Assembly: GCA_000380705.1 (NCBI GenBank)
Contig: AQYM01000032.1
Span: forward strand, 1-37,169
Length of the DNA stretch: 37,169 nucleotides
Direction: 5' to 3'
Source of the DNA: Crenarchaeota archaeon SCGC AAA471-B05
Lineage (GTDB): Archaea > Thermoproteota > Thermoprotei > Gearchaeales > Gearchaeaceae
The position numbers and the translations under genes are program-made. Below the pieces are notes generated by a model. The model was not told the DNA's origin. It searched no databases and saw nothing but the letters and a program-made list of their open reading frames with translations. Shown here in pieces: positions 1 to 8,124 of this stretch (within the stretch, counting starts at the first letter, position 1; each line of letters opens with the position of its first letter).

Positions 1-95
1 CAAAAAAGGTTTTTTCAATGTATGTTAAGGATATAATGGAACCACCGTTTCCTATGGTAGATTACGACACTCCAGTAGAAGCTATATATTCATTG
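1..95 (+). repeat. Left arm of a 95-bp perfect inverted repeat (partner 8125-8219)
   Basis: Bases 1-95 are the exact reverse complement of 8125-8219; identity stops at base 96. Since identity begins at the window edge, the true repeat may be longer to the left. The inner boundary falls inside the CBS coding sequence. Here the reading frame continues normally, while the partner copy changes to unrelated sequence. Confidence 0.95.
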
Positions 96-179
96 TTAAT
101 TTATTATCCTGCAGTTTTAGTTTTAAAAAATGGTGAGATAAAGGGTATAATAACAAAAGCTGATATAATTAGACCGTGA
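1..179 (+). CDS. C-terminal end of an HTH-CBS regulator (partial, runs off the left edge)
   Basis: The window opens inside a reading frame (codons start at position 3) that runs to TGA at 177-179. Its first part is identical to the CBS region of the minus-strand HTH-CBS gene ending near 8125. It then continues with a proper CBS ending (PAVLVLKNGEIKGIITKAD) that the other copy has lost. This is therefore the intact 3' end of a regulator with an N-terminal helix-turn-helix and paired CBS domains, whose start lies outside the window. CBS pairs usually bind adenosine-containing ligands. The ligand and target here are unknown. Confidence 0.75.
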   Translation, partial: KKVFSMYVKDIMEPPFPMVDYDTPVEAIYSLLIYYPAVLVLKNGEIKGIITKADIIRP

Positions 180-182
180 GCT

Positions 183-252
183 ACTTCACCCTAAAGGAAG
201 AAGTTTCCAACGTTTAAGGCAGGTTTTATATTAAAACTATAAGTCTTGCCTT
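183..252 (+). other. Structured intergenic region: two stem-loops downstream of the CBS gene
   Basis: A short stem ACTTC/GAAGT (183-187 with 200-204) is followed by a longer compound hairpin. In the second, AAGGCA (216-221) pairs with TGCCTT (247-252), and inside it GTTTT (223-227) pairs with AAAAC (233-237). A T-rich stretch follows. It could be a transcript end, a small RNA, or the relic of a mobile-element end. Nothing decides between these. The rest of 180-441 shows no convincing ORF. Confidence 0.4.
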
Positions 253-400
253 TTGTAGGAGCGGAGATGAAATTTAATATTTTTTAGAATTTTTCTTTGA
301 ATGAGAGAGACAAACAATTGCAACAAGCATTACTATGAAGATTACTACTTAAAAAACATAATATCCAATAAAAAGTAAATAAGGAAATAGAAACCATATT

Positions 401-410
401 CTTATATAAT
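401..410 (+). promoter_or_regulatory. TATA box of the cdc48 gene
   Basis: CTTATATAAT lies about 35-40 bases before the TTG start at 442. This suits an archaeal TATA element with a very short leader. No ATG start is available in this frame nearby. Confidence 0.5.
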
Positions 411-441
411 AGTTACTAATTAAAATATATTGTGAGTTAAC

Positions 442-1125
442 TTGACTGAGAAACAATCCAAAGGAGTTGAGCTAACAGTAATGGATTCTGAACCAGACAA
501 AGTTGGTAGCGGTTATGTATCTATTAGCAGAGAAGTAATGAATGAACTAGGATTAGTTCCTGGAGATGTAGTAGAAATTACAGGGAAAAAAATAACACAT
601 GCATTAGTTTGGCCTTTAAAACATAATGTGGATAGAACAATAATTCGCATGGACAGTACTATAAGGAGAAATGCAGGAGTTTCTTTGGGAGATATTGTTA
701 CAGTAAGACCTGCAAAGTTAAAACCAGCTATAAAGATAATTTTAGCCCCACTTAATCAATCAATACCCCCAGATTTTATTTCATACGCTAAAACAAGATT
801 AATCGAAAGACATTTTTATAATCCTAGACCAGTAACAAAGGGAGATATAATAAACATTTCTATAGGTATAGGAGGAGTTTTTTCATTCGTAGTAATTTCA
901 GTTACGCCAGGTCCTGCAGGAATGGTTAGCGATAGTACAGAAATAATAATAAGAGAGGAGGCAGTAAAAGAGGCGGCATTACAAGTTCCTACAGTAACTT
1001 TCGAAGATATAGGAGATTTGGAGGAAGCAAAGATGAAAATTAGAGAAATAGTAGAACTACCATTAAAACATCCAGAATTATTCAAAAGATTAGGTTTATT
1101 TCTTCTAAAACGGATAGCAGGTTAA
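442..1125 (+). CDS. cdc48: Cdc48/VAT AAA+ ATPase, 5' piece: N-domain and start of D1
   Basis: This is the first part of a Cdc48/p97/VAT unfoldase, a hexameric ATPase that pulls apart proteins, often for the 20S proteasome. It starts at TTG 442. Residues 1-185 form the double-psi barrel N-domain, followed by the D1 linker (TFEDIGDLEEAKMKIREIVE) and HPELFKRLG. Family members then read two residues and PPKG plus Walker A. Here 76 extra bases intervene, so the frame runs into nine unrelated codons and a stop at 1123-1125. The remaining protein resumes in the +1 frame from about 1178 with no other defect. The gene is therefore one cdc48 interrupted once, either by an intron-like element or by an insertion. 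Confidence 0.88.
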   Translation: MTEKQSKGVELTVMDSEPDKVGSGYVSISREVMNELGLVPGDVVEITGKKITHALVWPLKHNVDRTIIRMDSTIRRNAGVSLGDIVTVRPAKLKPAIKIILAPLNQSIPPDFISYAKTRLIERHFYNPRPVTKGDIINISIGIGGVFSFVVISVTPGPAGMVSDSTEIIIREEAVKEAALQVPTVTFEDIGDLEEAKMKIREIVELPLKHPELFKRLGLFLLKRIAG

Positions 1126-1179
1126 AAAACTTTAAGTATTTCGTACTATTCTTAGTAATAATTGTTTCTTTAGAGATCC
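1104..1179 (+). other. Candidate 76-nt protein-coding intron (BHB-like) in cdc48, or frame-breaking insertion
   Basis: Between the conserved Gly codon (1093-1095) and the conserved PPKG codons (from 1178) lie 82 bases where family members have two codons, so exactly 76 are extra. Folding gives AUUU (1098-1101) with AGAU (1174-1177), a 3-nt bulge CUU (1102-1104), CUAAA (1105-1109) with UUUAG (1169-1173), and a 3-nt bulge CCU (1178-1180). This is the core geometry of the archaeal bulge-helix-bulge motif. Cutting after the second base of each bulge removes 1104-1179 and restores the frame (RLG-LFL-PKG). A one-base earlier cut gives RLG-LF-PPKG. The outer exon-exon helix is weak (UUU with AAA across a longer bulge). 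The geometry is seen; splicing is inferred. Confidence 0.5.
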
Positions 1180-2734
1180 TCCAAAAGGTGTACTTCTATT
1201 CGGTCCTCCTGGTACAGGAAAAACTCTTTTAGCAAAGGCTGTTGCTACGGAAAGTGGTGCGAACTTTATAAGTATAAATGGACCTGAAATTATGAGTAAA
1301 TTCTATGGTGAATCAGAAGCAAGATTAAGAGAAGTTTTTAAGGAAGCAGAACAAAATGCCCCGTCAATAATATTTATAGATGAGATAGATGCCATCGCTC
1401 CTCATAGAGGAGAGGTGGTAGGCGAAGTTGAAAAAAGGGTCGTTGCACAACTTCTTGCTTTAATGGACGGATTAAAAAGTAGAGGACAAGTTATAGTTAT
1501 TGGAGCAACAAATAGACCTGAAGCAATAGATCCTGCATTAAGACGACCTGGTAGATTTGATAGAGAAATAGCAATAGGGATGCCTGATAAAAAAGCAAGA
1601 AAAGAAATATTAATAGTCCATACAAGAAATGTTCCTTTGGATTCTAGTGTTAATCTAGATGAATTGGCACAAATAACTCATGGTTTTACAGGAGCAGATA
1701 TTGCAGCATTAGTAAGAGAAGCTGGTATGCATGCATTGAGAAGATTTGTACCTAAGATAGACTTAAGTAAAGGAGTCATACCTCCAGAAATTTTACAAAA
1801 TCTAAAAGTTACAAAAGAGGATTTTGAAGCTGCTTTAAAAGAAGTTCAGCCTTCAGTTTTAAGAGAAATAATGGTTGAAGTACCAGAAGTTCATTGGGAT
1901 GATATAGGCGGATTGGAAGATGTCAAAAGAGCATTAAGAGAAGCTGTAGAATTACCATTTAAACATCCAGAACTTTTTGAACAAGTAGGAATAAGACCTA
2001 CAAAAGGTGTACTTCTATTCGGTCCTCCTGGTACAGGAAAAACTCTTTTAGCAAAGGCTGTTGCTACGGAAAGTGAAGCGAACTTTATATCCATCAGAGG
2101 ACCTGAACTACTAAGTAAATGGGTTGGAGAATCTGAAAGAGGAATTAGAGAAGTATTTAAGAAGGCAAGACAATCAGCACCATGTGTAGTATTTTTCGAT
2201 GAAATAGATGCGATAGCTCCTGCAAGAGGAAGTAGATTTGGTGATTCAGGTGTGACTGATAGAATGGTAAACCAATTATTAACCGAAATGGATGGCATTC
2301 AGCCATTGAAAAACATCGTAGTCATAGGAGCTACAAATAGAGTAGACATTTTAGATCCAGCATTGTTAAGACCAGGTAGGTTTGATTCAATAATTTATAT
2401 ACCTCCTCCAGATTTGGAATCAAGATATCAAATACTAAAAGTTCATACTAAAAAAATACCATTAGATAAAGATGTGGATCTGAGAGAGATCGCCGCATTA
2501 ACAGAAGGTTATGTAGGTGCCGATCTAGAAGCTTTATGCAAAGAAGCTGGAATGTTTGCAATAAGAGAAGGAGTTAAACCTATAGTTGTTAAAAGAAAAC
2601 ATTTCGAAGAAGCATTAAAAGTAGTAGGTCCTAGTTTAACACCCGACGATATTAAATATTACCAAGAAATGGCTAAGAATGTAAGAAGAGTTCAAACAAG
2701 AAGAGAAGAAAAACCTTTAATGTTTTATAGATAG
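1180..2734 (+). CDS. cdc48: Cdc48/VAT AAA+ ATPase, 3' piece: D1 core and complete D2
   Basis: This continues the gene begun at 442 in the +1 frame. It carries the D1 Walker A GPPGTGKT (about 1204-1227), D1 Walker B IIFIDEIDAIAP, an arginine-finger region, and a full D2 ring with its own GPPGTGKT and VVFFDEIDAIAP. The protein ends in Phe-Tyr-Arg, an HbYX-type tail that in archaeal Cdc48 and PAN docks the ATPase on the 20S proteasome. The first internal ATG is at 1292, after the Walker A, so a separate product from there would lack the D1 P-loop. Everything else is intact, which argues that joined expression is still selected. The GTPase gene follows 15 bases later. Confidence 0.9.
1182..1256 (+). 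repeat. 75-nt perfect repeat of the D1 Walker A segment (partner 2001-2075)
   Basis: Bases 1182-1256 are identical to 2001-2075, and after two mismatches another 12 bases match (1259-1270). D1 and D2 are ancient paralogous domains. Identity at synonymous sites over the Walker A region therefore points to recent gene conversion within the gene. Confidence 0.95.
2001..2075 (+). repeat. 75-nt perfect repeat of the D2 Walker A segment (partner 1182-1256)
   Basis: This is the second copy of the identical 75-base stretch, in the D2 half of cdc48. Outside the repeat, D1 and D2 differ as expected for the family (for example EIMSKFYGE in D1 against ELLSKWVGE in D2). Confidence 0.95.
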
Positions 2735-2749
2735 AAATTTCTTTTTCAC

Positions 2750-4078
2750 ATGCGAAAAAGAATAATTATAATGGGAGCAGGAGGTAGAGACTTCCATACA
2801 TTCAATATGCTATTTAGAGATAATGACGAATATGAAGTGATAGCGTTCACCGCTTCCCAAATACCTGGAATAGCAGGTAAAAAATATCCAGCTTCTTTAG
2901 CAGGTAAACTTTACCCTGATGGAATACCGATTTATGAAGAAAAAAACATTGCAGAACTTATTAAAAAGTATAATGTAAAAGAAGTTATCTTAGCTTACAG
3001 TGATTTATTATACGAAGATGTTATGGGAAAAGCAAGCATTGTTTTATCTTCAGGTGCTTCCTTTAAGTTGATTTCGCCGTTTGAAACGATGCTAAAATCA
3101 ACTAAGCCAGTTATTGCAGTAACCGCATCAAGGACAGGTGCAGGTAAAAGTACTATATCAAGAAAAATTTCTGAGTATTTACTTAATAAAAAAATAAATT
3201 TTGCTGTAGTTAGACATCCAATGGCATATGGTGATTTGGAAAAGCTAAAGGTAGTTAAATTAAAAAATCTTAAGGATTTGGATGAATTAGGATTATCCAT
3301 TGAAGAAAAAGAAGAGTTTGAAAATTACCTAAGGAAAAATATTGTTTGTTTTGAAGGAGTAGATTATAAGGAAGTTTTAAATGAAGTAGAAAAGGAATTC
3401 GATTTAATATTATGGGACGGAGGAAATAATGATACACCATTTATAAAGCCAGATTTGATGATAACCGCAGTAGATCCTATGAGGGCTGGGCATGAGAAAT
3501 CCTATCCAGGTGAAATTAATGTTCGATTAGCTGATGTAATAGTTATAACCAAAGTTAATACGATAGAATATGAAAAAGTAATTCAAACCAAAAATATGGT
3601 TAGAAAATTAAACAGCAGAGCTGAAATAATAGAGAGCGAATTTATAATAGAAGTTGAAGATCCTTCTCTTATAAAAAACAAAAAAGTATTAGTAATAGAA
3701 GACGGCCCTACTGTTACACATGGTCATTTACCATACGGAGCGGGATTTGTAGCAGCTAAATTATATGGTGCAAGAGAAATTGTAGATCCTAAAAATTACG
3801 CTATAGGAATATACAAAGAAATTTATCAAGAATATCCACACATAGATAAAGTTTTACCCACGATAGGCTATACCAAAGAGCAATTAAAAACCATGGAGGA
3901 AATAATAAATAAAATTGAATGTGATACTGTTGTACTTGGTACGCAATCAGATTTAACTAGATATTTAAAAATAACCAAAAATGTTACAAGAGTTTACTAT
4001 AACTATAGAGAAAAGGACGGAAGGAATAGATTAGAAGAAATTTTAGAAAATAATCTAAGGAAGTTTAAAATTTTATAA
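2750..4078 (+). CDS. Cyclic 2,3-diphosphoglycerate synthetase-like GTPase
   Basis: The 442-aa product matches the archaeal predicted-GTPase family often annotated as cyclic 2,3-diphosphoglycerate synthetase, an enzyme that makes a thermoprotective phosphate compound from 2,3-diphosphoglycerate. The N-terminal third is a Rossmann-like part with MGAGGRDFHTFN at residues 8-19. A P-loop (TASRTGAGKST, about 125-135) follows, then an LWDGGNND segment typical of this family. The length suits the family (about 440-460 aa). It starts at ATG 2750, 15 bases after cdc48, so the two are probably co-transcribed. Whether it really makes cDPG in this organism is not settled by sequence. A T-rich run follows the stop. 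Confidence 0.75.
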   Translation: MRKRIIIMGAGGRDFHTFNMLFRDNDEYEVIAFTASQIPGIAGKKYPASLAGKLYPDGIPIYEEKNIAELIKKYNVKEVILAYSDLLYEDVMGKASIVLSSGASFKLISPFETMLKSTKPVIAVTASRTGAGKSTISRKISEYLLNKKINFAVVRHPMAYGDLEKLKVVKLKNLKDLDELGLSIEEKEEFENYLRKNIVCFEGVDYKEVLNEVEKEFDLILWDGGNNDTPFIKPDLMITAVDPMRAGHEKSYPGEINVRLADVIVITKVNTIEYEKVIQTKNMVRKLNSRAEIIESEFIIEVEDPSLIKNKKVLVIEDGPTVTHGHLPYGAGFVAAKLYGAREIVDPKNYAIGIYKEIYQEYPHIDKVLPTIGYTKEQLKTMEEIINKIECDTVVLGTQSDLTRYLKITKNVTRVYYNYREKDGRNRLEEILENNLRKFKIL

Positions 4079-4360
4079 TTTTTTACTATAAAGTTTTTTA
4101 ATAAATTAACACAAAGAAGCAATAAATCATAGAAGTTCCATTTAAAGGATAATATTATAGAGAAAACGCGTCAAAACAGAAGCTGTTGAATTCTTCTAAC
4201 ATAAAAAATAAATTTATACGACAAACATAAAATTCGCAGTTTTAACAAAACAAGCTATGAAACCAGTCCTTCGGATTGAAGATGTTAATTACAAAAAATC
4301 AACGTAATACTTAGATGAATTTTAAGAAATATTTTTATTTTTTAAGTTAGAATAGTTTAT
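4079..4360. other. Intergenic region with a small hairpin; no gene seen
   Basis: The region is AT-rich with T-runs just after the preceding stop, a likely transcript end. One small hairpin (AGTCC TTC GGATT, 4265-4277) lies in otherwise featureless sequence. A TATA-like A/T run around 4331-4345 sits just ahead of the GTG start at 4361. Confidence 0.5.
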
Positions 4361-7069
4361 GTGAGTAAAGCAATTTTGTTTATATTAATCTTAGTACTTT
4401 CCAACTTGTTATTCGTCAATACAAAGGTATTTGGAGAAAATTATAAGAATGAAAACGTAAATTGGACAAATCCTTATTTTTCACCTAACAATAATCCTGT
4501 TTTTAGTTTAATTTATAATGAAATTTCTAGTAATAAAACCTTTATTCTTAGTGATAAGAATTTAAGCGATAAAATATCTTCTAAAATAGTAACTTATCAT
4601 AATACTGCATATTTTGTAACAGATAAAGGAAATTTATTCATGGTTGATTTAGATCAACTCGAGTACAATAAAACACAAATAACTAAAACAGGTTCGCTTA
4701 ATACTCCATCACCTGTCATAGCCCAAAAATGTAACGTTTTAATAGTTAAAGATAGCGAAGGTTATATAAACTATTTTCAAATAATAAGTAATTTTAATTT
4801 AAAACTTTTAAAAAGGTATGGATCGACTGGAGATAAGCTAGGTATTATCGCAACAGAAACCGATGTATTTTTTACCGCTTCAGCAGGCCCTGCAGGAGAG
4901 ATATTTCGTACGAGTTGTTATGGATCGATATTAAATATATGGTTGCTAAGTAACTATATTTATCCTTCTATTACACCAAGTTATTATAATAAAGTGTTTG
5001 TTATTCAAACAACATCCGGTTCTTTTATTGCAAGATCCATTGATAAAACTATAGAATGGGATAAAAATTTGGGAATAATTTCTTTCGAGCCTTTAACAAT
5101 CAATAATAATTACATTTTTGCTAAAGGAAAAGATTTTAAGAATATACCTTTGATTATGGCCATTAACTTATCAAATGGGAATAAAATTTGGAGTATTACT
5201 TTAAATTCTGAAGTAATTTCTAATATAATAAGTATAAACGAAGAAATAATATTTTTATTAGCCAATAATACCTTAATTAGATTAAATTTAAAAGATTCAA
5301 AAGTAATAGATAAAATATCTTTTTTAAATTATAATATTAAATTAATAAAGACAGATTTAATTTATATTAATAATATTTTAATATTTTTAGCAACGAAAAA
5401 TAACAATTACGTGGTTGTTTATTATGATATCGTTTCAAACAATATTTTAACAGAAAGGATAGTTAATAAAATAGGCGATTTAATAGGTTTAAGCTTAGCG
5501 GGTGGTAAATTAATAGTTACAGGAAGAAACGGTTTTGAAATTTTACCAATTTATACAAGATCATCATTGACAATCGATACAAATCCTAAAATAGCTTTAA
5601 AAGTTAAGATCGACGAAAAAATTTATACAATAAATGGAACAATAAAACTGTACTATTTAATACATGAAGAAAAAATTATCAACATACAAATTCAATCAGA
5701 AATAACCATTAATAGAACAACAAAGATGAGGTTAAGTGGATGGGAAAATGCGATTGAGGTTAATTATAATAACTCTATTGCTAAATTGACACAATGGAAT
5801 AATGTAAGTGTTGTAGCTAAGTATGATTATTTTCTATTGTCTCGTTTGGAAATTAATTATGAATTTTTAAATTATACAGGAAATATTAAACCTAAAATAA
5901 CGATTAATTACAAAGAAACTTCTGTATGGGAAGATTTTATAAGAAAAGATTCTTACGTAAGCTTAAAATTATTCGCAGAAAGTATAATTCCCATCAATTC
6001 TACCGATAGTCTAATTTTCTCTAAATGGAGCGATAATGTTACTGTTAATGAAAGAAATTACGACATAAAATCCTATAGCTTTATCAAATTGACCGCTTAT
6101 TATATATTAAGCAAAAAAGCTATTCTTAAAATAAAAATAATCACAACAAACTATACTTATATAGATAAAATTACAGCTAATGTTAAATCTAGTTATTTAC
6201 TTAAGTTTGAAAACGATACTGCACAAATAGTTTTAGATAAGTATAAAACAATCGATATTCAAATCTTAAATCCAGTAATTTATATCGATAAATACCATAG
6301 GTATAAGTTTATTGGTTGGCAAATCGAAGAAAATTATAATAATACTTATCTTAAATATTTAATTAATAAGAATTATAATGAAATAATCATATTATTTAAA
6401 TACGAAAGAAAGTATGAATTATATGTTAATAAATTAGTATTATTCAATAATAAAATTGTAATAAATAATTCAACTAAGATTTATGAAGAATGGTCTGATA
6501 ATTATTTAAATTATTCTTTAAGAATTAAAAAAATTGAATATTTAGAAAAAGATATTAAAATTGAATACAAAGATATTATAATAAACGAAAATATAATATC
6601 TAACAAAACTATGAATAATGATGAATTAATATTTAATTTAAAATTATTTGATCAAAAAACTAATATAACAATTTATTATAAAATATATAAATTAACTAAA
6701 TTAACTCTTATAATAAACAATAACATTTTAGAAAAAATAAATTTAAATTATACTCAATTGCCTTTAGAGAAAACGAACAATTCAGCAACATTGTATATAG
6801 AAAAGTGGCTTTATGAACCAATAAATTTGATAATTGACTTGCCTAAAGAAATAAAGATTAATGAAGTTAAAACTCTCAGATTTACCGAATTTAAAAACAT
6901 TTCCAAAAATTCTACGCTTAATATAAAAATTGAGCCAGGAGAAGAAGTCTTATTAGAAGCGATATATACTGAAGACAACAAGGAAATCAATTCTCAATTT
7001 ATAATTGGATTGTTTCTAACTACATTATTAATTCTTGCAATAATATTAGTTGTAAGAACATTTCGTTAG
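4361..7069 (+). CDS. Large surface protein with beta-propeller-like half and InlB-like repeats, C-terminal anchor
   Basis: The 902-aa protein starts at a leaderless GTG. Residues 1-25 look like a signal peptide and about 878-898 are a C-terminal membrane anchor followed by a basic tail, so most of it should face outward. Residues 60-395 contain short strand-rich repeats resembling PQQ/WD-type propeller blades. From about 400 to 850 there are repeated units with a Trp motif (SGWEN at 459, SKWSD at 554, IGWQI at 651, EEWSD at 709, then EKW). These recall the divergent InlB B-repeat pattern ending in a strand like 'vtAkY'. Many N-x-S/T sites suggest heavy glycosylation. The specific function is unknown. 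It is followed 45 bases later by a DedA gene. Confidence 0.6.
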   Translation: MSKAILFILILVLSNLLFVNTKVFGENYKNENVNWTNPYFSPNNNPVFSLIYNEISSNKTFILSDKNLSDKISSKIVTYHNTAYFVTDKGNLFMVDLDQLEYNKTQITKTGSLNTPSPVIAQKCNVLIVKDSEGYINYFQIISNFNLKLLKRYGSTGDKLGIIATETDVFFTASAGPAGEIFRTSCYGSILNIWLLSNYIYPSITPSYYNKVFVIQTTSGSFIARSIDKTIEWDKNLGIISFEPLTINNNYIFAKGKDFKNIPLIMAINLSNGNKIWSITLNSEVISNIISINEEIIFLLANNTLIRLNLKDSKVIDKISFLNYNIKLIKTDLIYINNILIFLATKNNNYVVVYYDIVSNNILTERIVNKIGDLIGLSLAGGKLIVTGRNGFEILPIYTRSSLTIDTNPKIALKVKIDEKIYTINGTIKLYYLIHEEKIINIQIQSEITINRTTKMRLSGWENAIEVNYNNSIAKLTQWNNVSVVAKYDYFLLSRLEINYEFLNYTGNIKPKITINYKETSVWEDFIRKDSYVSLKLFAESIIPINSTDSLIFSKWSDNVTVNERNYDIKSYSFIKLTAYYILSKKAILKIKIITTNYTYIDKITANVKSSYLLKFENDTAQIVLDKYKTIDIQILNPVIYIDKYHRYKFIGWQIEENYNNTYLKYLINKNYNEIIILFKYERKYELYVNKLVLFNNKIVINNSTKIYEEWSDNYLNYSLRIKKIEYLEKDIKIEYKDIIINENIISNKTMNNDELIFNLKLFDQKTNITIYYKIYKLTKLTLIINNNILEKINLNYTQLPLEKTNNSATLYIEKWLYEPINLIIDLPKEIKINEVKTLRFTEFKNISKNSTLNIKIEPGEEVLLEAIYTEDNKEINSQFIIGLFLTTLLILAIILVVRTFR

Positions 7070-7114
7070 CTTTATACTTTAAAGATTTTTATTGCTTTAA
7101 AAAATTATGATAAA

Positions 7115-7744
7115 ATGATATCGTATTTTTTGGAATATATATCGAATATTATAACTGATGTAATGAAACAAATGGGTTACTTAGGTCTATTTATATTAAT
7201 GATCTTAGAAAGCGCTCTTCTTCCCGTACCAAGCGAAATAATAATGCCGTTTGCAGGTTATCTAGTTTATTTAGGTCATTTTGATTTTACTTTAGTAGTA
7301 ATTTTAAGTAGTTTAGCAAATTTGGTAGGTTCATGGTTTGGATACTTAATAGGAATAAAAATTGGTAGGAAATTGGTGTTAAAATATGGCAAATATTTAT
7401 TAATAAGAAAAGAACACGTAGAACTAGCTGAAAAATGGATGAAAAAACACGGTAGTAAAGTAATTTTAGCTAGCAGAAATATGCCAGCTATTAGAACAGT
7501 TATTCCTTTGCCCTCTGGAATATTAAGAGTAAATTTTTTAAAATTCTCTATATATACTTTTATAGGTTCAATTCCTTGGAATTTTTTTCTTACATATATA
7601 GGTTATATTTTAGGTGAAAAATGGTATGAAATTAAAAACTATACTCAAATTATAGATTTAATTTTGATAATAATAATAACAATTATTATTATATTTTTAA
7701 TAGTAAAATATAAATATAAATTAACGTTTAAGAGAAATTTTTAA
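7115..7744 (+). CDS. DedA-family (VTT domain) membrane protein
   Basis: This 209-aa integral membrane protein has the DedA/SNARE-associated signature: an N-terminal ILESALLPVPSEIIMPFAGY segment (about residues 30-49), a re-entrant region with NLVGSWFGYLIG, and the conserved R-x-[M/I]-P-A-x-R-T motif (RNMPAIRTVIPLPSG, about 121-135). Family members transport undecaprenyl- or polyprenyl-linked lipids or phospholipids, though the archaeal substrate is unproven. It starts at ATG 7115 behind an A/T-rich promoter. Its 3' end overlaps the convergent ferredoxin fragment by 24 bases. Confidence 0.85.
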   Translation: MISYFLEYISNIITDVMKQMGYLGLFILMILESALLPVPSEIIMPFAGYLVYLGHFDFTLVVILSSLANLVGSWFGYLIGIKIGRKLVLKYGKYLLIRKEHVELAEKWMKKHGSKVILASRNMPAIRTVIPLPSGILRVNFLKFSIYTFIGSIPWNFFLTYIGYILGEKWYEIKNYTQIIDLILIIIITIIIIFLIVKYKYKLTFKRNF

Positions 7745-8124
7745 AGCTGAAGTATGACATGCTGCTACGCATTCAAGACACATTATACATTCTTTTCCAT
7801 CAATTCTTCCTAGCTTAGCCTTTTCTACATCAATTTGGACTGGGCATATTTTTGAACAAAGACCACATGTATCGCATGTTCCAACATCCCTATATATTCC
7901 CAGTAAACTTTTCGAAGAAAAAATGGCATTCAATGCTCCCATAGGACATATATATCTACAATAAAACCTACTAATTCTTGCTATTAATATCAAGATTAAA
8001 AATAATACAAAATATCTTACAACTAGACCAAAATTTAACGATGAAAATAATTTATCAAAACTGGAAGGTAAGATGCCTAAGTTAAAAATTAAAGGAATTG
8101 TTCCTAATAATGTAGCATCTGGAG
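7721..8124 (-). pseudogene. 3' fragment of a NapH/YccM-type membrane 4Fe-4S protein
   Basis: The frame is open on the minus strand from the junction at 8125 down to the stop at 7721. It encodes the last trans-membrane segments, a CRYICPMGAL motif, and two 4Fe-4S clusters (CDTCGLCSKICP and CIMCLECVAAC). This matches the C-terminal half of polyferredoxins that pass electrons from the membrane to periplasmic or cytoplasmic partners. The N-terminal membrane half is missing. At 8125 the coding strand switches abruptly to HTH-CBS sequence in another frame, and only a TTG at 7991-7993 could start a short product. It is therefore a truncated remnant. Confidence 0.75.

Noticed and set aside
1099..1170. 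TTTCTT direct repeats as the footprint of a simple insertion in cdc48
   Set aside because: Removing one repeat unit and the interval (66 bases) does not restore the reading frame; only 76 bases do.
1092..1180. An alternative splice fold with AGG/CCT as outer helix and a UUUA/UAGA centre
   Set aside because: It has a neat outer and central helix but no inner helix in register, so the fold with CUAAA/UUUAG was preferred. It would also remove 76 bases and remains a fallback.
442..2734. Two separate functional genes instead of one interrupted cdc48
   Set aside because: The first piece would end before any P-loop, and the second, from ATG 1292, would lack the D1 P-loop. Together they make exactly one Cdc48.
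4255..4285. Single CRISPR-like repeat ending in ATTGAAG with a small hairpin
   Set aside because: Only one copy is present, with no spacer-repeat periodicity and no cas genes in the window.
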